From the NCBI GenBank assembly GCA_002320035.1, contig DCJL01000025.1:9457-54724 (forward strand): a stretch of DNA of 45,268 nt, written 5' to 3'. The DNA comes from Clostridiales bacterium UBA1701 (GTDB lineage: Bacteria > Bacillota > Clostridia > Oscillospirales > Oscillospiraceae). Within the stretch, counting starts at the first letter, position 1, and every line of letters begins with the position of its first letter. The notes beneath the pieces are model-generated. The model had not been told where the DNA came from. It did not search any database and was given only the letters and a program-made list of their open reading frames with translations. Below are positions 14,948 to 22,315 of the stretch, piece after piece. Position numbers and translations under genes: made by a program.

Positions 14948-15458
14948 AACAATAGAAGATTTAATGAGCCGCCGCAGCATACGCCGCTATCGGAGCGAAC
15001 CTGTGCCGGAAGAGCTGCTGAAGACTGTGCTCAGGGCTGGGACCTGCGCTCCCAGCGGGATGAACCGGCAGTCGCCCATTATTGTGGCCGTGCGCAGACG
15101 GGAGGATATTGAGCGGATGTCCCGCCTGAACGCGAAAATAATGGGCACGGATTCCGACCCGTTTTTCGGCGCACCGGTAGTGCTGGTGGTGCTGGCTGAC
15201 GCGAAAAGCCCCCATGCGGTGCAGGACGGCAGCCTCGTCATGGGCAACCTTATGAATGCGGCTCATGCGCTGGGGCTGGGGAGCTGCTGGGTGAACCGGG
15301 CGCGGGAGCTTTTTGACATGCCAGAGGGCAAAGCGCTGCTTGAAAAATGGGGCGTGGAGGGAGCGTATATCGGCGTGGGCAACTGCATTGTCGGCTGGCC
15401 CGACGAGGCCCCGGCCATGAAGCCGAGGAAGGAAAAGTATATATACTATATTGATTAA
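14940..15458 (+). CDS. Nitroreductase family FMN protein
   Basis: A 172-aa nitroreductase-like flavoprotein. It starts MNKTIEDLMSRRSIRRY, the family FMN-binding signature, and continues with APSGMNRQS and the GLGSCWVNRA segment. Members use NAD(P)H to reduce nitro groups, quinones or other small acceptors. It is short, at the lower end of the family range, with no cap domain. ACGGAGG sits just upstream, and its ATG overlaps the stop of the P-type ATPase homologue, so translation is likely coupled. The downstream HAD phosphatase begins six bases after its stop. Its substrate is unknown. Confidence 0.9.
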   Translation: MNKTIEDLMSRRSIRRYRSEPVPEELLKTVLRAGTCAPSGMNRQSPIIVAVRRREDIERMSRLNAKIMGTDSDPFFGAPVVLVVLADAKSPHAVQDGSLVMGNLMNAAHALGLGSCWVNRARELFDMPEGKALLEKWGVEGAYIGVGNCIVGWPDEAPAMKPRKEKYIYYID

Positions 15459-15464
15459 GTTTAT

Positions 15465-16037
15465 ATGAACACATACGATTTTGACCAGACCATATTTAAT
15501 CCCGACAGCTCCTATGCTTTCATAATGTTCTGCCTGCGCCGGCGCACCGGTGCGGTGCTCCGCGCCCTGCCGGGAGCCGCGCTTGCGGGCTTGCTTCACC
15601 TTGGCGGCTGGGTGGATACAAAGACGCTCAAAGAGAAGCTTTTTTCTTTCCTGAGATACCTTGAGGATGTGGACGGGACCGTCGCAGAATTCTGGGCAGA
15701 AAGCTGGGGCGGCATTGAGGAATGGTATCTGCGCCAGAAGCGGGAGGATGATGTGATTATCTCCGCCTCGCCGGAGTTCCTGCTGCGGCCCGCGGCGGAA
15801 AAGCTGGGCGTTAGACTGATTGCCACGCCCATGGATAAAAACAGCGGCAGGATAATCGGCGCCAATTGCCATGACGAGGAAAAGGTGCGCCGTTTTTACG
15901 GTGAATACCCCGACGCACACACGGAGAACTTCTATTCCGACTCCCTTTCCGACAGCCCTATGGCCATGATCGCGGACAGTGCTTTCCTCGTGAAAAAAGG
16001 CAGTCTCTCCCCATGGCCCGGGAAGCAATACAAATGA
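15465..16037 (+). CDS. HAD-IB-like phosphatase
   Basis: A 190-aa haloacid-dehalogenase-type hydrolase. Motif I is DFDQTIF (nucleophile Asp in residues 5-7), followed by a cap-like helical region (about 30-95), motif II ISASPEF, and motif III/IV NFYSDSLSDSPM. This is the SerB/PSP-like HAD-IB group, hydrolysing phosphate from small molecules or lipid-linked compounds. No ribosome binding site is visible; the ATG follows the nitroreductase stop by six bases, so translation is likely coupled. It ends the operon, just before a strong terminator. Unlike the first gene of the operon, all catalytic HAD residues appear intact. Confidence 0.9.
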   Translation: MNTYDFDQTIFNPDSSYAFIMFCLRRRTGAVLRALPGAALAGLLHLGGWVDTKTLKEKLFSFLRYLEDVDGTVAEFWAESWGGIEEWYLRQKREDDVIISASPEFLLRPAAEKLGVRLIATPMDKNSGRIIGANCHDEEKVRRFYGEYPDAHTENFYSDSLSDSPMAMIADSAFLVKKGSLSPWPGKQYK

Positions 16038-16044
16038 ACGGACA

Positions 16045-16086
16045 GTAAAACATACCCGCGGAAAATTTCCGCGGGTATGTTTTACT
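16045..16086. terminator. Bidirectional terminator
   Basis: AGTAAAACATACCCGCGGAAA pairs with TTTCCGCGGGTATGTTTTACT, almost perfectly. It serves the HAD gene and the convergent membrane gene. Confidence 0.92.
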
Positions 16087-16092
16087 GCGGGA

Positions 16093-16563
16093 TCATTTTT
16101 TGAATTCGGGAATAAAACTTCCCTGAATTCCCATGGACTTAAGCCGGGCCTTCATCTGGCCGGTTTTTTTGTTGTACATGGCTGTGCGCAGTTCGTCGTC
16201 GGGGACAAATCGGTAGTAGCCGTTGCAGAAAGTGTCAAACATGGGGCGATTTTCCGGGGTGAGCTTGGTCCAAAACATCACAAGGGCCACCAGCGCCCCG
16301 GCCGCAAATCCGATTATCAGATGAACCGGGCAAAAAACGCCCACAATCGCGAAAACAATAAGCGATACCACAATGCACACGGACAGGGATATGGCGGTGT
16401 ATCTCTTGGCGCCCAGAGCAATCAGCTCCGGTTCCAGGCCCTGCATTTTTTTTATGAGCGGGAACGCCGTTCTGAGATTAAAGAGAAACTGCCTTCCAAA
16501 AAGGAAGAACCATAGCCAGCCGGCGAGAAACATGGCGCCGCTGAACAAAATTTTCATTTCCAT
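16093..16563 (-). CDS. Membrane protein of unknown function
   Basis: A 156-aa protein with three hydrophobic segments (about residues 5-24, 55-76 and 81-96) and a charged, likely cytoplasmic C-terminus (FVPDDELRTAMYNKKTGQMKARL). ATG at 16563 is preferred because GGAGGG lies seven bases before it; two codons later is another Met. I recognise no family or active-site motif. It is a single-gene unit, facing away from the spoIIIA operon. Confidence 0.72.
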   Translation of the reverse strand: MEMKILFSGAMFLAGWLWFFLFGRQFLFNLRTAFPLIKKMQGLEPELIALGAKRYTAISLSVCIVVSLIVFAIVGVFCPVHLIIGFAAGALVALVMFWTKLTPENRPMFDTFCNGYYRFVPDDELRTAMYNKKTGQMKARLKSMGIQGSFIPEFKK

Positions 16564-16631
16564 ACAAATTCCCTCCAAATTTCGCCTTGTTTATTATACG
16601 GCATAATACCATAGCGGGCGGGAAGTTTCAA

Positions 16632-16659
16632 GAATAATTCCTCAATGGGCGCATAGATT
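16632..16659 (+). promoter_or_regulatory. Weak candidate sigma-E promoter of the spoIIIA operon
   Basis: GAATAATT (16632-16639) and GCATAGATT (16651-16659) resemble sigma-E boxes, though the spacing is somewhat short. The spoIIIA operon is sigma-E-driven in Bacillus. Suggestive only. Confidence 0.4.
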
Positions 16660-16678
16660 GTTCACAGGAAGTGAGACT

Positions 16679-17548
16679 ATGGACGGTTTTGAGAAAGCAA
16701 TGAGCCTTCTGCCGCCCCGTCTGAGGCAGGCGGTTCTGCCCTTTGGAGACAGGCAGGTGGAAGAGATCCGCCTGCGGATTGACAGGCGGCCCTCCCTGCT
16801 TTTTGCCGGCGGAGAGACCGCGCTTGACACCGGCAGGACAAGCAACGAGGACATTCGGTGCGTATTGGAAAAGGCTACCGGCGCTTCCCTGCACTCGGCG
16901 GCTCCGGCTCTGAGAGAGGGCTACATAAGCTGCATGGGCCTGCGCGTCGGCGTGTGCGGTCGCGGAGTCATACAGAAAGGGGAGCTGACAGGCTTCCGGG
17001 ATTTCAGCTCCCTTGCTTTGCGGATCCCCCGGGAATGCCGGGGCGCCTGCGACGGGGTGATTCACCAGATGTATAAAAATGGCTTTGAAAATACCCTTAT
17101 TTTATCGCCGCCCGGAGTGGGGAAAACCACGGCTCTGCGGGAGCTTATCCGGCGGCTGTCGGATGAGGGGATGCGTGTTGGCGTTGTGGACGAGCGCAAT
17201 GAGCTTGCCGCGGCGGACGGGAACGGCGCCGGCTTTGACCTGGGGGCCTGCAGCGATGTGCTTACAGGCGTCGCAAAGGTGCAGGGGGCGATGATGCTCC
17301 TGCGCGGAATGAATCCCCAGCTCATCGCCTTGGACGAGATAAGCAGCCCCGGGGACGCTGTGGCTTTGGAGCAGATCTGCGGCTGCGGCGTGGGCCTTCT
17401 CGCCAGCGCTCATGCCGCGGGCAGGGAAGAGCTGGAACGAAGGCCGGTATACAGGAGAATGCTGGAACTGGGAATTTTCAGCCGGACCCTGACAATACAC
17501 TCTGAGGGTGGCAGACGGAGCTACCGGACGGAGGTGCTGAGATGCTGA
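16679..17548 (+). CDS. spoIIIAA: Stage III sporulation protein AA, secretion ATPase
   Basis: A 289-aa AAA+-type ATPase similar to the type II/IV secretion ATPases. Walker A is SPPGVGKTT (residues 143-151), with the arginine-rich FRxFxSxALR-like stretch and VDERNE motif after it and the LIALDEISSPGDA Walker B. In Bacillus it powers assembly of the channel linking mother cell and forespore. The ATG at 16679 follows AGGAAGTGAG. It is the first gene of the eight-gene operon, its stop overlapping spoIIIAB. Sporulation sigma-E expression is expected. Confidence 0.95.
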   Translation: MDGFEKAMSLLPPRLRQAVLPFGDRQVEEIRLRIDRRPSLLFAGGETALDTGRTSNEDIRCVLEKATGASLHSAAPALREGYISCMGLRVGVCGRGVIQKGELTGFRDFSSLALRIPRECRGACDGVIHQMYKNGFENTLILSPPGVGKTTALRELIRRLSDEGMRVGVVDERNELAAADGNGAGFDLGACSDVLTGVAKVQGAMMLLRGMNPQLIALDEISSPGDAVALEQICGCGVGLLASAHAAGREELERRPVYRRMLELGIFSRTLTIHSEGGRRSYRTEVLRC

Positions 17549-18054
17549 AATACCTGGGGGCGTTTATGATCCTGCTTTCCGGCCTGAGTCTGGGCCTGGG
17601 ACGGGTTATGGAGGGGAGGCGGCGCATTGGAACGCTGAGAAGCGTGCTGGCTGCTCTCGAACTGATGCAGGGAGAGCTTGGCGCCAATGCCGCGCCTTTG
17701 CCGGAACTCTGCACGGCGCTGTGCCGCCGGGCATCTCCCCCGGCGGCGGATTTTTTCCAAAACCTCAATGCCTCTCTGGACAGGCTGGGAGAAGAGGACT
17801 TTGCGGCCCTTTGGGACCGAGCCGCCGAAAAAGAACTTTTTGCTTTGAAAAACGGGGAGCTGGAGGAGATAAAAGCGCTCGGAAACATTATTGGCCGCTA
17901 TGAGCTGGATGCGCAGCTCTCCGCACTGCGTGCAGCGGCGGCCGCTATTCGTTTGTGTCTGGATCGGGCGCTGGCCGAATATCCGGGCGAGAGAAAGCTT
18001 GGGCTTATGCTTCCAACGGCGCTGAGCGCGCTGCTGGCGCTGGCCCTGTTATAA
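17542..18054 (+). CDS. spoIIIAB: Stage III sporulation protein AB
   Basis: A 170-aa protein with an N-terminal membrane anchor (about 4-22, LGAFMILLSGLSLGLG) and the alpha-helical SpoIIIAB body. A C-terminal hydrophobic end (LMLPTALSALLALALL) closes it. SpoIIIAB resembles the GspF-type inner membrane platform and partners SpoIIIAA. Its start overlaps the spoIIIAA stop by seven bases (ATGCTGA), a coupled arrangement. Length is normal. Confidence 0.95.
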   Translation: MLKYLGAFMILLSGLSLGLGRVMEGRRRIGTLRSVLAALELMQGELGANAAPLPELCTALCRRASPPAADFFQNLNASLDRLGEEDFAALWDRAAEKELFALKNGELEEIKALGNIIGRYELDAQLSALRAAAAAIRLCLDRALAEYPGERKLGLMLPTALSALLALALL

Positions 18055-18063
18055 GGAGAAGGC

Positions 18064-18258
18064 ATGGATGTTGATCTGATTTTCAAAATAGCCGCCGTCG
18101 GGATCCTTGTGGCGGTGCTGAATATACTTCTCCAGCGCTCCGGCCGGGAGGAGCAGGCGCTGATGACCACAATAACCGCTCTTGTGGTGGTGCTGATGAT
18201 CGTGGTGCAGAAAATAAGCGAGCTGTTTACCATGATAAAGACCCTTTTCGGACTCTGA
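18064..18258 (+). CDS. spoIIIAC: Stage III sporulation protein AC
   Basis: A 64-aa protein with two membrane helices (about 7-24 and 35-50), matching SpoIIIAC in size and sequence pattern (FKIAAVGILVAVLNILL...). AAGGAGAAGG precedes the ATG. It is part of the channel complex with SpoIIIAD. Confidence 0.94.
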   Translation: MDVDLIFKIAAVGILVAVLNILLQRSGREEQALMTTITALVVVLMIVVQKISELFTMIKTLFGL

Positions 18259-18261
18259 ACC

Positions 18262-18648
18262 ATGGAACTGATAATAAAGGCGGCTGCCGCCGCGCTGACG
18301 GCGGGGCTTGTGGGCCTGCTGATAAAGCGCAGCAATCCGGAGCTCTCCCTGGCTTTAAGCGCCTGCACGGTGGCGCTGATCCTTATTGGAGCCCTGGGCT
18401 TTGCAAAGGGGATTCTGGAACTTTCAGAGGCGGTCAAGACCATTGCCGGAGGCAGCGCCAAGTTCATCTCCCCGGTGCTCAAGTGCGTGGCTGTGGCCAT
18501 AGTCACAAAGCTTGCTTCGGAGCTCTGCCGAGAGGCTTCCCAGAGTGCGGCCGCCTCGGCTGTGGAACTGGCAGGAACGCTCTGCGCGTTCAGCGTGGCC
18601 CTGCCGCTGATAATGAGTATGCTGAAGATGATAGGTGGTATGGTTTGA
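18262..18648 (+). CDS. spoIIIAD: Stage III sporulation protein AD
   Basis: A 128-aa protein with four hydrophobic segments and the SpoIIIAC/AD family pattern. It begins three bases after the spoIIIAC stop, and its own stop overlaps the TTG start of spoIIIAE. No clear ribosome binding site is seen, so it depends on coupling. Confidence 0.94.
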   Translation: MELIIKAAAAALTAGLVGLLIKRSNPELSLALSACTVALILIGALGFAKGILELSEAVKTIAGGSAKFISPVLKCVAVAIVTKLASELCREASQSAAASAVELAGTLCAFSVALPLIMSMLKMIGGMV

Positions 18649-19742
18649 AAAAGCTTTTTTTAATTCTGCTGTTCTGTCCGCTCTTTTTCACGCCCTGCAG
18701 CGCGGAAGCGCTATATGACCAGGCGGCGGACATGTCCGGTGTATACGAAATACAGCGGGCGCTTCCGGAAGAGGAGCGGAAGATAAGCGGCGAGCTGCGC
18801 GTGGATGGGAGTTACGATACGGGCGGCGCCCTGAAGCGGCTCTGGGGCAGACTTCTCTCTGAGGCGGCGGAACAGCTTCGGGAGGATCTGGGATATGCAT
18901 CGGCGCTGGTGGCAATAGCCGTGTTTTGCTCGCTGGCAGGCGCAGCAGCGGCAGGGAAGAACATCCCGGAGTACATAAATATCGCCGGCTGCTGTGCTGC
19001 GGCCTTTATGATAGCAGGCAGCATGGACAGCATAATTGCGCAGGCCTCCGAGGCACTTGCGCGGCTTTCAGACTATTCAAAAGCCGCCATGCCTGCCATC
19101 TTTACGGCGGCCGCCGCCTGTGGGGCGGTGGTCTCTGCTTCTGCCCGATATGCTTCCGTCTGCCTTGCCATAGATGTCATTATGAGCGCGGCCCAGCGCT
19201 TTATAATACCTCTTATCTATGCCTTCCTTGCCCTTGCCATAAGCGCGAGCATTTTTGAAAATCCGCTTCTGCGGGCCGTTGCGCGCCTCACAAAATGGTG
19301 CGCAACCACTCTCATGACCGGCATAACCATCGTTTTCAGCGCCTATATTACACTTACCGGGCTTATTGCCGGCAGTACCGACCAGGTGGCAGTCAAGACC
19401 GCCAGAACCGTTATTTCCAGCTCCCTGCCTGTGGTGGGCGGCATCATATCGGACGCGGCCTCAGTTGTACTGTCGGCGGCCTCAGTCATAAAAAATTCTG
19501 CCGGGGCGTTCAGCCTGATTGCCGTCTGCGCTCTGTGCGCCGGGCCATTTGCGGCTCTGTCCGTGAAAATGCTGGTGTTCCGGGCCGCAGCCGCGGCGGC
19601 GGACATGCTGCCGGGCGGAAAGCTTGCAGCGCTTATAAACGACGTGGGCACGGCTTTGGCCATGCTGCTGGGGCTCGTTGGCTGCTGTGGGATCATGCTG
19701 TTTATTTCCATCATGTCCGGTATAAAGGTGGTGACCGTCTGA
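18645..19742 (+). CDS. spoIIIAE: Stage III sporulation protein AE
   Basis: A 365-aa multispanning membrane protein, the largest of the cluster. It begins with a cleavable-looking signal (MKKLFLILLFCPLFFTPCSA). A luminal stretch with YEIQRALPEEERKISG follows, then about seven hydrophobic segments with the family signature GITIVFSAYITLTGLIAGSTDQVAVKTART split across helices. The start is TTG at 18645: AGGTGG (18633-18638) lies six bases upstream, and the frame upstream of it is only a read-through of spoIIIAD. In Bacillus AE is needed for the feeding-tube channel. Confidence 0.93.
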   Translation: MKKLFLILLFCPLFFTPCSAEALYDQAADMSGVYEIQRALPEEERKISGELRVDGSYDTGGALKRLWGRLLSEAAEQLREDLGYASALVAIAVFCSLAGAAAAGKNIPEYINIAGCCAAAFMIAGSMDSIIAQASEALARLSDYSKAAMPAIFTAAAACGAVVSASARYASVCLAIDVIMSAAQRFIIPLIYAFLALAISASIFENPLLRAVARLTKWCATTLMTGITIVFSAYITLTGLIAGSTDQVAVKTARTVISSSLPVVGGIISDAASVVLSAASVIKNSAGAFSLIAVCALCAGPFAALSVKMLVFRAAAAAADMLPGGKLAALINDVGTALAMLLGLVGCCGIMLFISIMSGIKVVTV

Positions 19743-20221
19743 TGGGGGAGAGCATAAGAATCCTGTGTGCCCTTTCGGTGCTCTGCGGCGCGGCGTTGAG
19801 CCTTTGCCCGGAGGGGGGCGTAAAGCGGGTGCTGAATATTGCATGTTCGGCGGCGCTACTGTGCGTCATTATCCAGCCTATATCGGAATTTGACTATTCT
19901 GTCTATGCCCTTGAGCTTGCCAAAAACCGACAGCAGGAGGATGCGCTGATCTCCGCCGGGACGGAGCTCAGCGACAGTCTGAACAGACTTGTCATAGAGG
20001 AGCGCTACGAAGCATATATTTTGGACAAAGCCGAGAAACTTGGGCTGGAGATGAGCGGAGTCAGCGTGACGGCGGAGTGGAGCATGGAGGGGCTCTGGGT
20101 TCCCAGCTCAGCGGAGCTGCGCTGTGCGGAAAATGAGGCGCTGCGCCGGGAACTGAGCGGGATTCTGGAGGCGGAGCTGGGGATACCTGCCGAAAGGCAG
20201 CAATGGAGCGGTTATGACTGA
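19742..20221 (+). CDS. spoIIIAF: Stage III sporulation protein AF
   Basis: A 159-aa protein: hydrophobic segments near residues 5-18 and 30-42, then a soluble coil-rich C-terminus ending in a ring-building-like domain (about 90-159). AGGTGG lies 12-17 bases before the ATG at 19742, which overlaps the spoIIIAE stop. SpoIIIAF belongs to the secretin-ring-like part of the channel. The next gene overlaps its end by eight bases. Confidence 0.93.
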   Translation: MGESIRILCALSVLCGAALSLCPEGGVKRVLNIACSAALLCVIIQPISEFDYSVYALELAKNRQQEDALISAGTELSDSLNRLVIEERYEAYILDKAEKLGLEMSGVSVTAEWSMEGLWVPSSAELRCAENEALRRELSGILEAELGIPAERQQWSGYD

Positions 20222-20534
20222 ACTTAGGGAAAAACTGGGTAAGCTGGAGAAATTCAAATACCCGCTGCTGGTGCTTATTCTGGGCGTGACGCTGATGCTG
20301 CTGCCCGCCGGAAGCTCCGGCCACGCAGAGGGGGACACGGACGCGCTTTTGCGGCAGGTTCTGTCCTGTTCGGAGGGCGTGGGCGAGGCCCAGGTGATCG
20401 TGTCGGAAAACGGGGTCGTGGTGGTCTGCCGCGGGGCGGAGGACGCAAAGGTGCGCCTTGACATAATCCGGGCGATAGGCTCATATACCGGCTTTGGCTC
20501 AGATAAGATCACGGTGCTTAAAATGGCGGATTAA
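20214..20534 (+). CDS. spoIIIAG: Stage III sporulation protein AG, short form
   Basis: A 106-aa protein with one membrane helix (FKYPLLVLILGVTLMLLPAG, about 15-34) and a C-terminal region (VIVSENGVVVVCRGAEDAK, ITVLKMAD) that matches the end of the SpoIIIAG ring-building domain. It is about half the size of the Bacillus protein (229 aa): the part between the helix and the final strands, which forms the extra beta-barrel, is largely missing. The gene is otherwise intact and in the correct place. It overlaps spoIIIAF by eight bases. Confidence 0.9.
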   Translation: MTELREKLGKLEKFKYPLLVLILGVTLMLLPAGSSGHAEGDTDALLRQVLSCSEGVGEAQVIVSENGVVVVCRGAEDAKVRLDIIRAIGSYTGFGSDKITVLKMAD

Positions 20535-20558
20535 AGTTTGGGAGGAGTATGCAGAAAA

Positions 20559-21101
20559 ATGAAAAACAGGAAAAGAAACATCACGATGATAGCGGTGCTG
20601 CTGTTTGTCTGCGCGGCGGTGGCTTTGAATTGGTCTTACAACAACAGATGGGGAGACGCGGATTCCGAAATGGTCTCCGCCGAGGACGAGGCAATGCTGG
20701 GCGCCAACGCCGGACTCAGCGGAACCGGGGAGGCAGCCTCCGCGTCGGAATATTTTGCCGAGGCAAGACTCACACGGCAGGTGTCCAGAGACGAGGCGCT
20801 GCAGCTGCTTCAGACTGCTGCCACAGCGGAGACCGCCTCTCAGGAGACGATTGACAGCGCCATGAACGCGATTTCCGCCATGGCGGCCTGTTCCATGCAG
20901 GAGGCCCAGATAGAGAATCTGCTCATAGCCAAGGACTTTGCCGACTGTGTCGTATATATCGGCAACGACTCCATTACCGTGGCCGTCCCTGCGCCGGAGG
21001 AGGGCCTGAGCCAGGAGGCCGTGGCCCGGATTACGGACATAATCTGCAACGAGACGGATTTCGAGGCGGCCCAGCTAAGCATAATCGAAGTGAAATCATA
21101 G
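20559..21101 (+). CDS. spoIIIAH: Stage III sporulation protein AH
   Basis: A 180-aa protein: short basic N-terminus, one membrane helix (MIAVLLFVCAAVALNW, near residues 10-26) and a mother-cell-side extracellular domain that in Bacillus grips forespore SpoIIQ. The C-terminal ring-building motif is present (about 75-180). Its start is placed at ATG 20559; GGAGGAG lies at 20541-20547. A TTG at 20538 and an out-of-frame ATG at 20549 are rejected because they lack this spacing or the frame. A hairpin terminator follows, closing the operon. Confidence 0.92.
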   Translation: MKNRKRNITMIAVLLFVCAAVALNWSYNNRWGDADSEMVSAEDEAMLGANAGLSGTGEAASASEYFAEARLTRQVSRDEALQLLQTAATAETASQETIDSAMNAISAMAACSMQEAQIENLLIAKDFADCVVYIGNDSITVAVPAPEEGLSQEAVARITDIICNETDFEAAQLSIIEVKS

Positions 21102-21153
21102 GAAACTTCACGGCGGCAGACGGCAAAAAGGACGGCAATATCAATATTTCTCC

Positions 21154-21209
21154 GCAGCGGTAAAGCGCTAGGGGGGCTTTGCCCCCTCGCGCCTCATCCG
21201 CTGCTTTTT
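21154..21209 (+). terminator. Terminator of the spoIIIA operon
   Basis: Outer arms GCAGCGG (21154-21160) and CCGCTGC (21198-21204) followed by TTTTT. Inside lies a second stem AGGGGG...CCCCCT. It ends the spoIIIA transcript; 21102-21327 contains no gene. Confidence 0.75.
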
Positions 21210-21304
21210 GTATCCCGCTTTCATGAAAAATGTGCCCGGGAGCCGGCTTTTTCCGCGCTGGACATGGGATTTTTCACTGGAGAATGAGAATTTAATTATA
21301 AGGC

Positions 21305-21333
21305 TTTATTTTTCCCGCGTATCGTGGTAGAAT
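21305..21333 (+). promoter_or_regulatory. Sigma-A-like promoter of the asp23-recN operon
   Basis: Extended -10 TGG with TAGAAT (21328-21333), 17 bases after a weak TTTATT (21305-21310). An AGGAGG ribosome binding site follows before asp23 at 21362. Confidence 0.6.
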
Positions 21334-21361
21334 ACTCTGAATTCATTTAGGAGGAAATACC

Positions 21362-21724
21362 ATGGGTGAAAATTATATAACCTGCCAGGGAGACAATGGT
21401 AGCATCAATATTTCCGAGGAAGTAATCACAAGTATTGTCAGAACTGCTATTTCCGAGGTGGAGGGCGTAGCCGGGCTTTCCAACACAGCCGGATCTGAGC
21501 TTGCGGAACTGATCGGGCTCAAGACCGGCAGCCGCGGCGTTAAGGTTCAGTTTGTTGAGGATAAAATCGTGGTGGACCTTATTATTACCGTTTCCTACGG
21601 AAGCAACATCGTGGGTGTGGCCAAGAGCGTGCAGGAGAAGGTCATGAACATTGTTCAGTCTACAACCGGCATAGAGCAGGCAGAGGTAAACGTGCATGTT
21701 TCCGGCATCGCCTTTGATAAATAA
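21362..21724 (+). CDS. Asp23/Gls24 family envelope stress protein
   Basis: A 120-aa Asp23 family protein (YqhY-like), containing NISEEVITSIVRTAISEVEGVAGLS and the C-terminal VNVHVSGIAF. Proteins of this family are linked to cell-envelope and fatty acid-synthesis homeostasis; in Clostridia this gene nearly always precedes nusB. No membrane segment, so it is cytoplasmic. AGGAGG lies at the usual distance before the ATG. It opens a long operon that runs at least to recN. Confidence 0.95.
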   Translation: MGENYITCQGDNGSINISEEVITSIVRTAISEVEGVAGLSNTAGSELAELIGLKTGSRGVKVQFVEDKIVVDLIITVSYGSNIVGVAKSVQEKVMNIVQSTTGIEQAEVNVHVSGIAFDK

Positions 21725-21742
21725 GACCGGAGGTCTGCCCAT

Positions 21743-22315
21743 ATGACAAGAACAACGGCAAGAGAGATTGCCATTCAAATGAGCTTTGCCGCTGCCGCAG
21801 GCAGGCTGGAGCCCGAGGCGCTGATGGAGGACTTCTTTTCCGAGGAGCACTACGGCAGTCTGGGCGCGGAGCATGAGATCTTCAGCGAGCGGCCGGATAA
21901 AAAGCAGATGGACTATATCCGCCGCCTGACCCTGCTCACCGCAGAAAATTGCAGCGAGATAGACGGATTTATCGAGCGCTATTCAAAGGGCTGGAAGCCG
22001 GAAAGAATATCTAAAACCGCGCTGTCTGTGCTGCGCTGTGCCATATGCGAGATACTGTACATGGACGATATCCCCAATTCCGCCGCCATAAACGAGGCTG
22101 TGGAACTGGACAAGGGCTATGACGAGCCAGATACCGTCGCTTTTGTAAACGGCGTACTGGGCGGCTTTATGCGGGGCGAGTTTTCCTGCGGACCCGGGGA
22201 AAAAGCGGAGCCTGCGGCGCCTGCCGAAGAAGAGGCGGCACCCGGGGCCAAAGCGGAAAAAGAGACAGTGCCGTCGGCTGAGGACACCGGAACAGAGGAA
22301 GCAGCGGACAAATGA
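21743..22315 (+). CDS. nusB: Transcription antitermination factor NusB, with acidic tail
   Basis: A 190-aa NusB. The all-helical core (about residues 1-148) is complete: TTAREIAIQMSF at the start, SKGWKPERISKTALSVLR and NSAAINEAVELDKGYDEPDTVAFVNGVL near its end. NusB with NusE loads on boxA in rRNA antitermination. From about 150 onward a low-complexity acidic Ala/Glu/Pro tail of roughly 40 residues follows, absent from typical NusB. The stop overlaps the xseA start. In Bacillus folD lies between nusB and xseA; it is absent here. Confidence 0.95.
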   Translation: MTRTTAREIAIQMSFAAAAGRLEPEALMEDFFSEEHYGSLGAEHEIFSERPDKKQMDYIRRLTLLTAENCSEIDGFIERYSKGWKPERISKTALSVLRCAICEILYMDDIPNSAAINEAVELDKGYDEPDTVAFVNGVLGGFMRGEFSCGPGEKAEPAAPAEEEAAPGAKAEKETVPSAEDTGTEEAADK

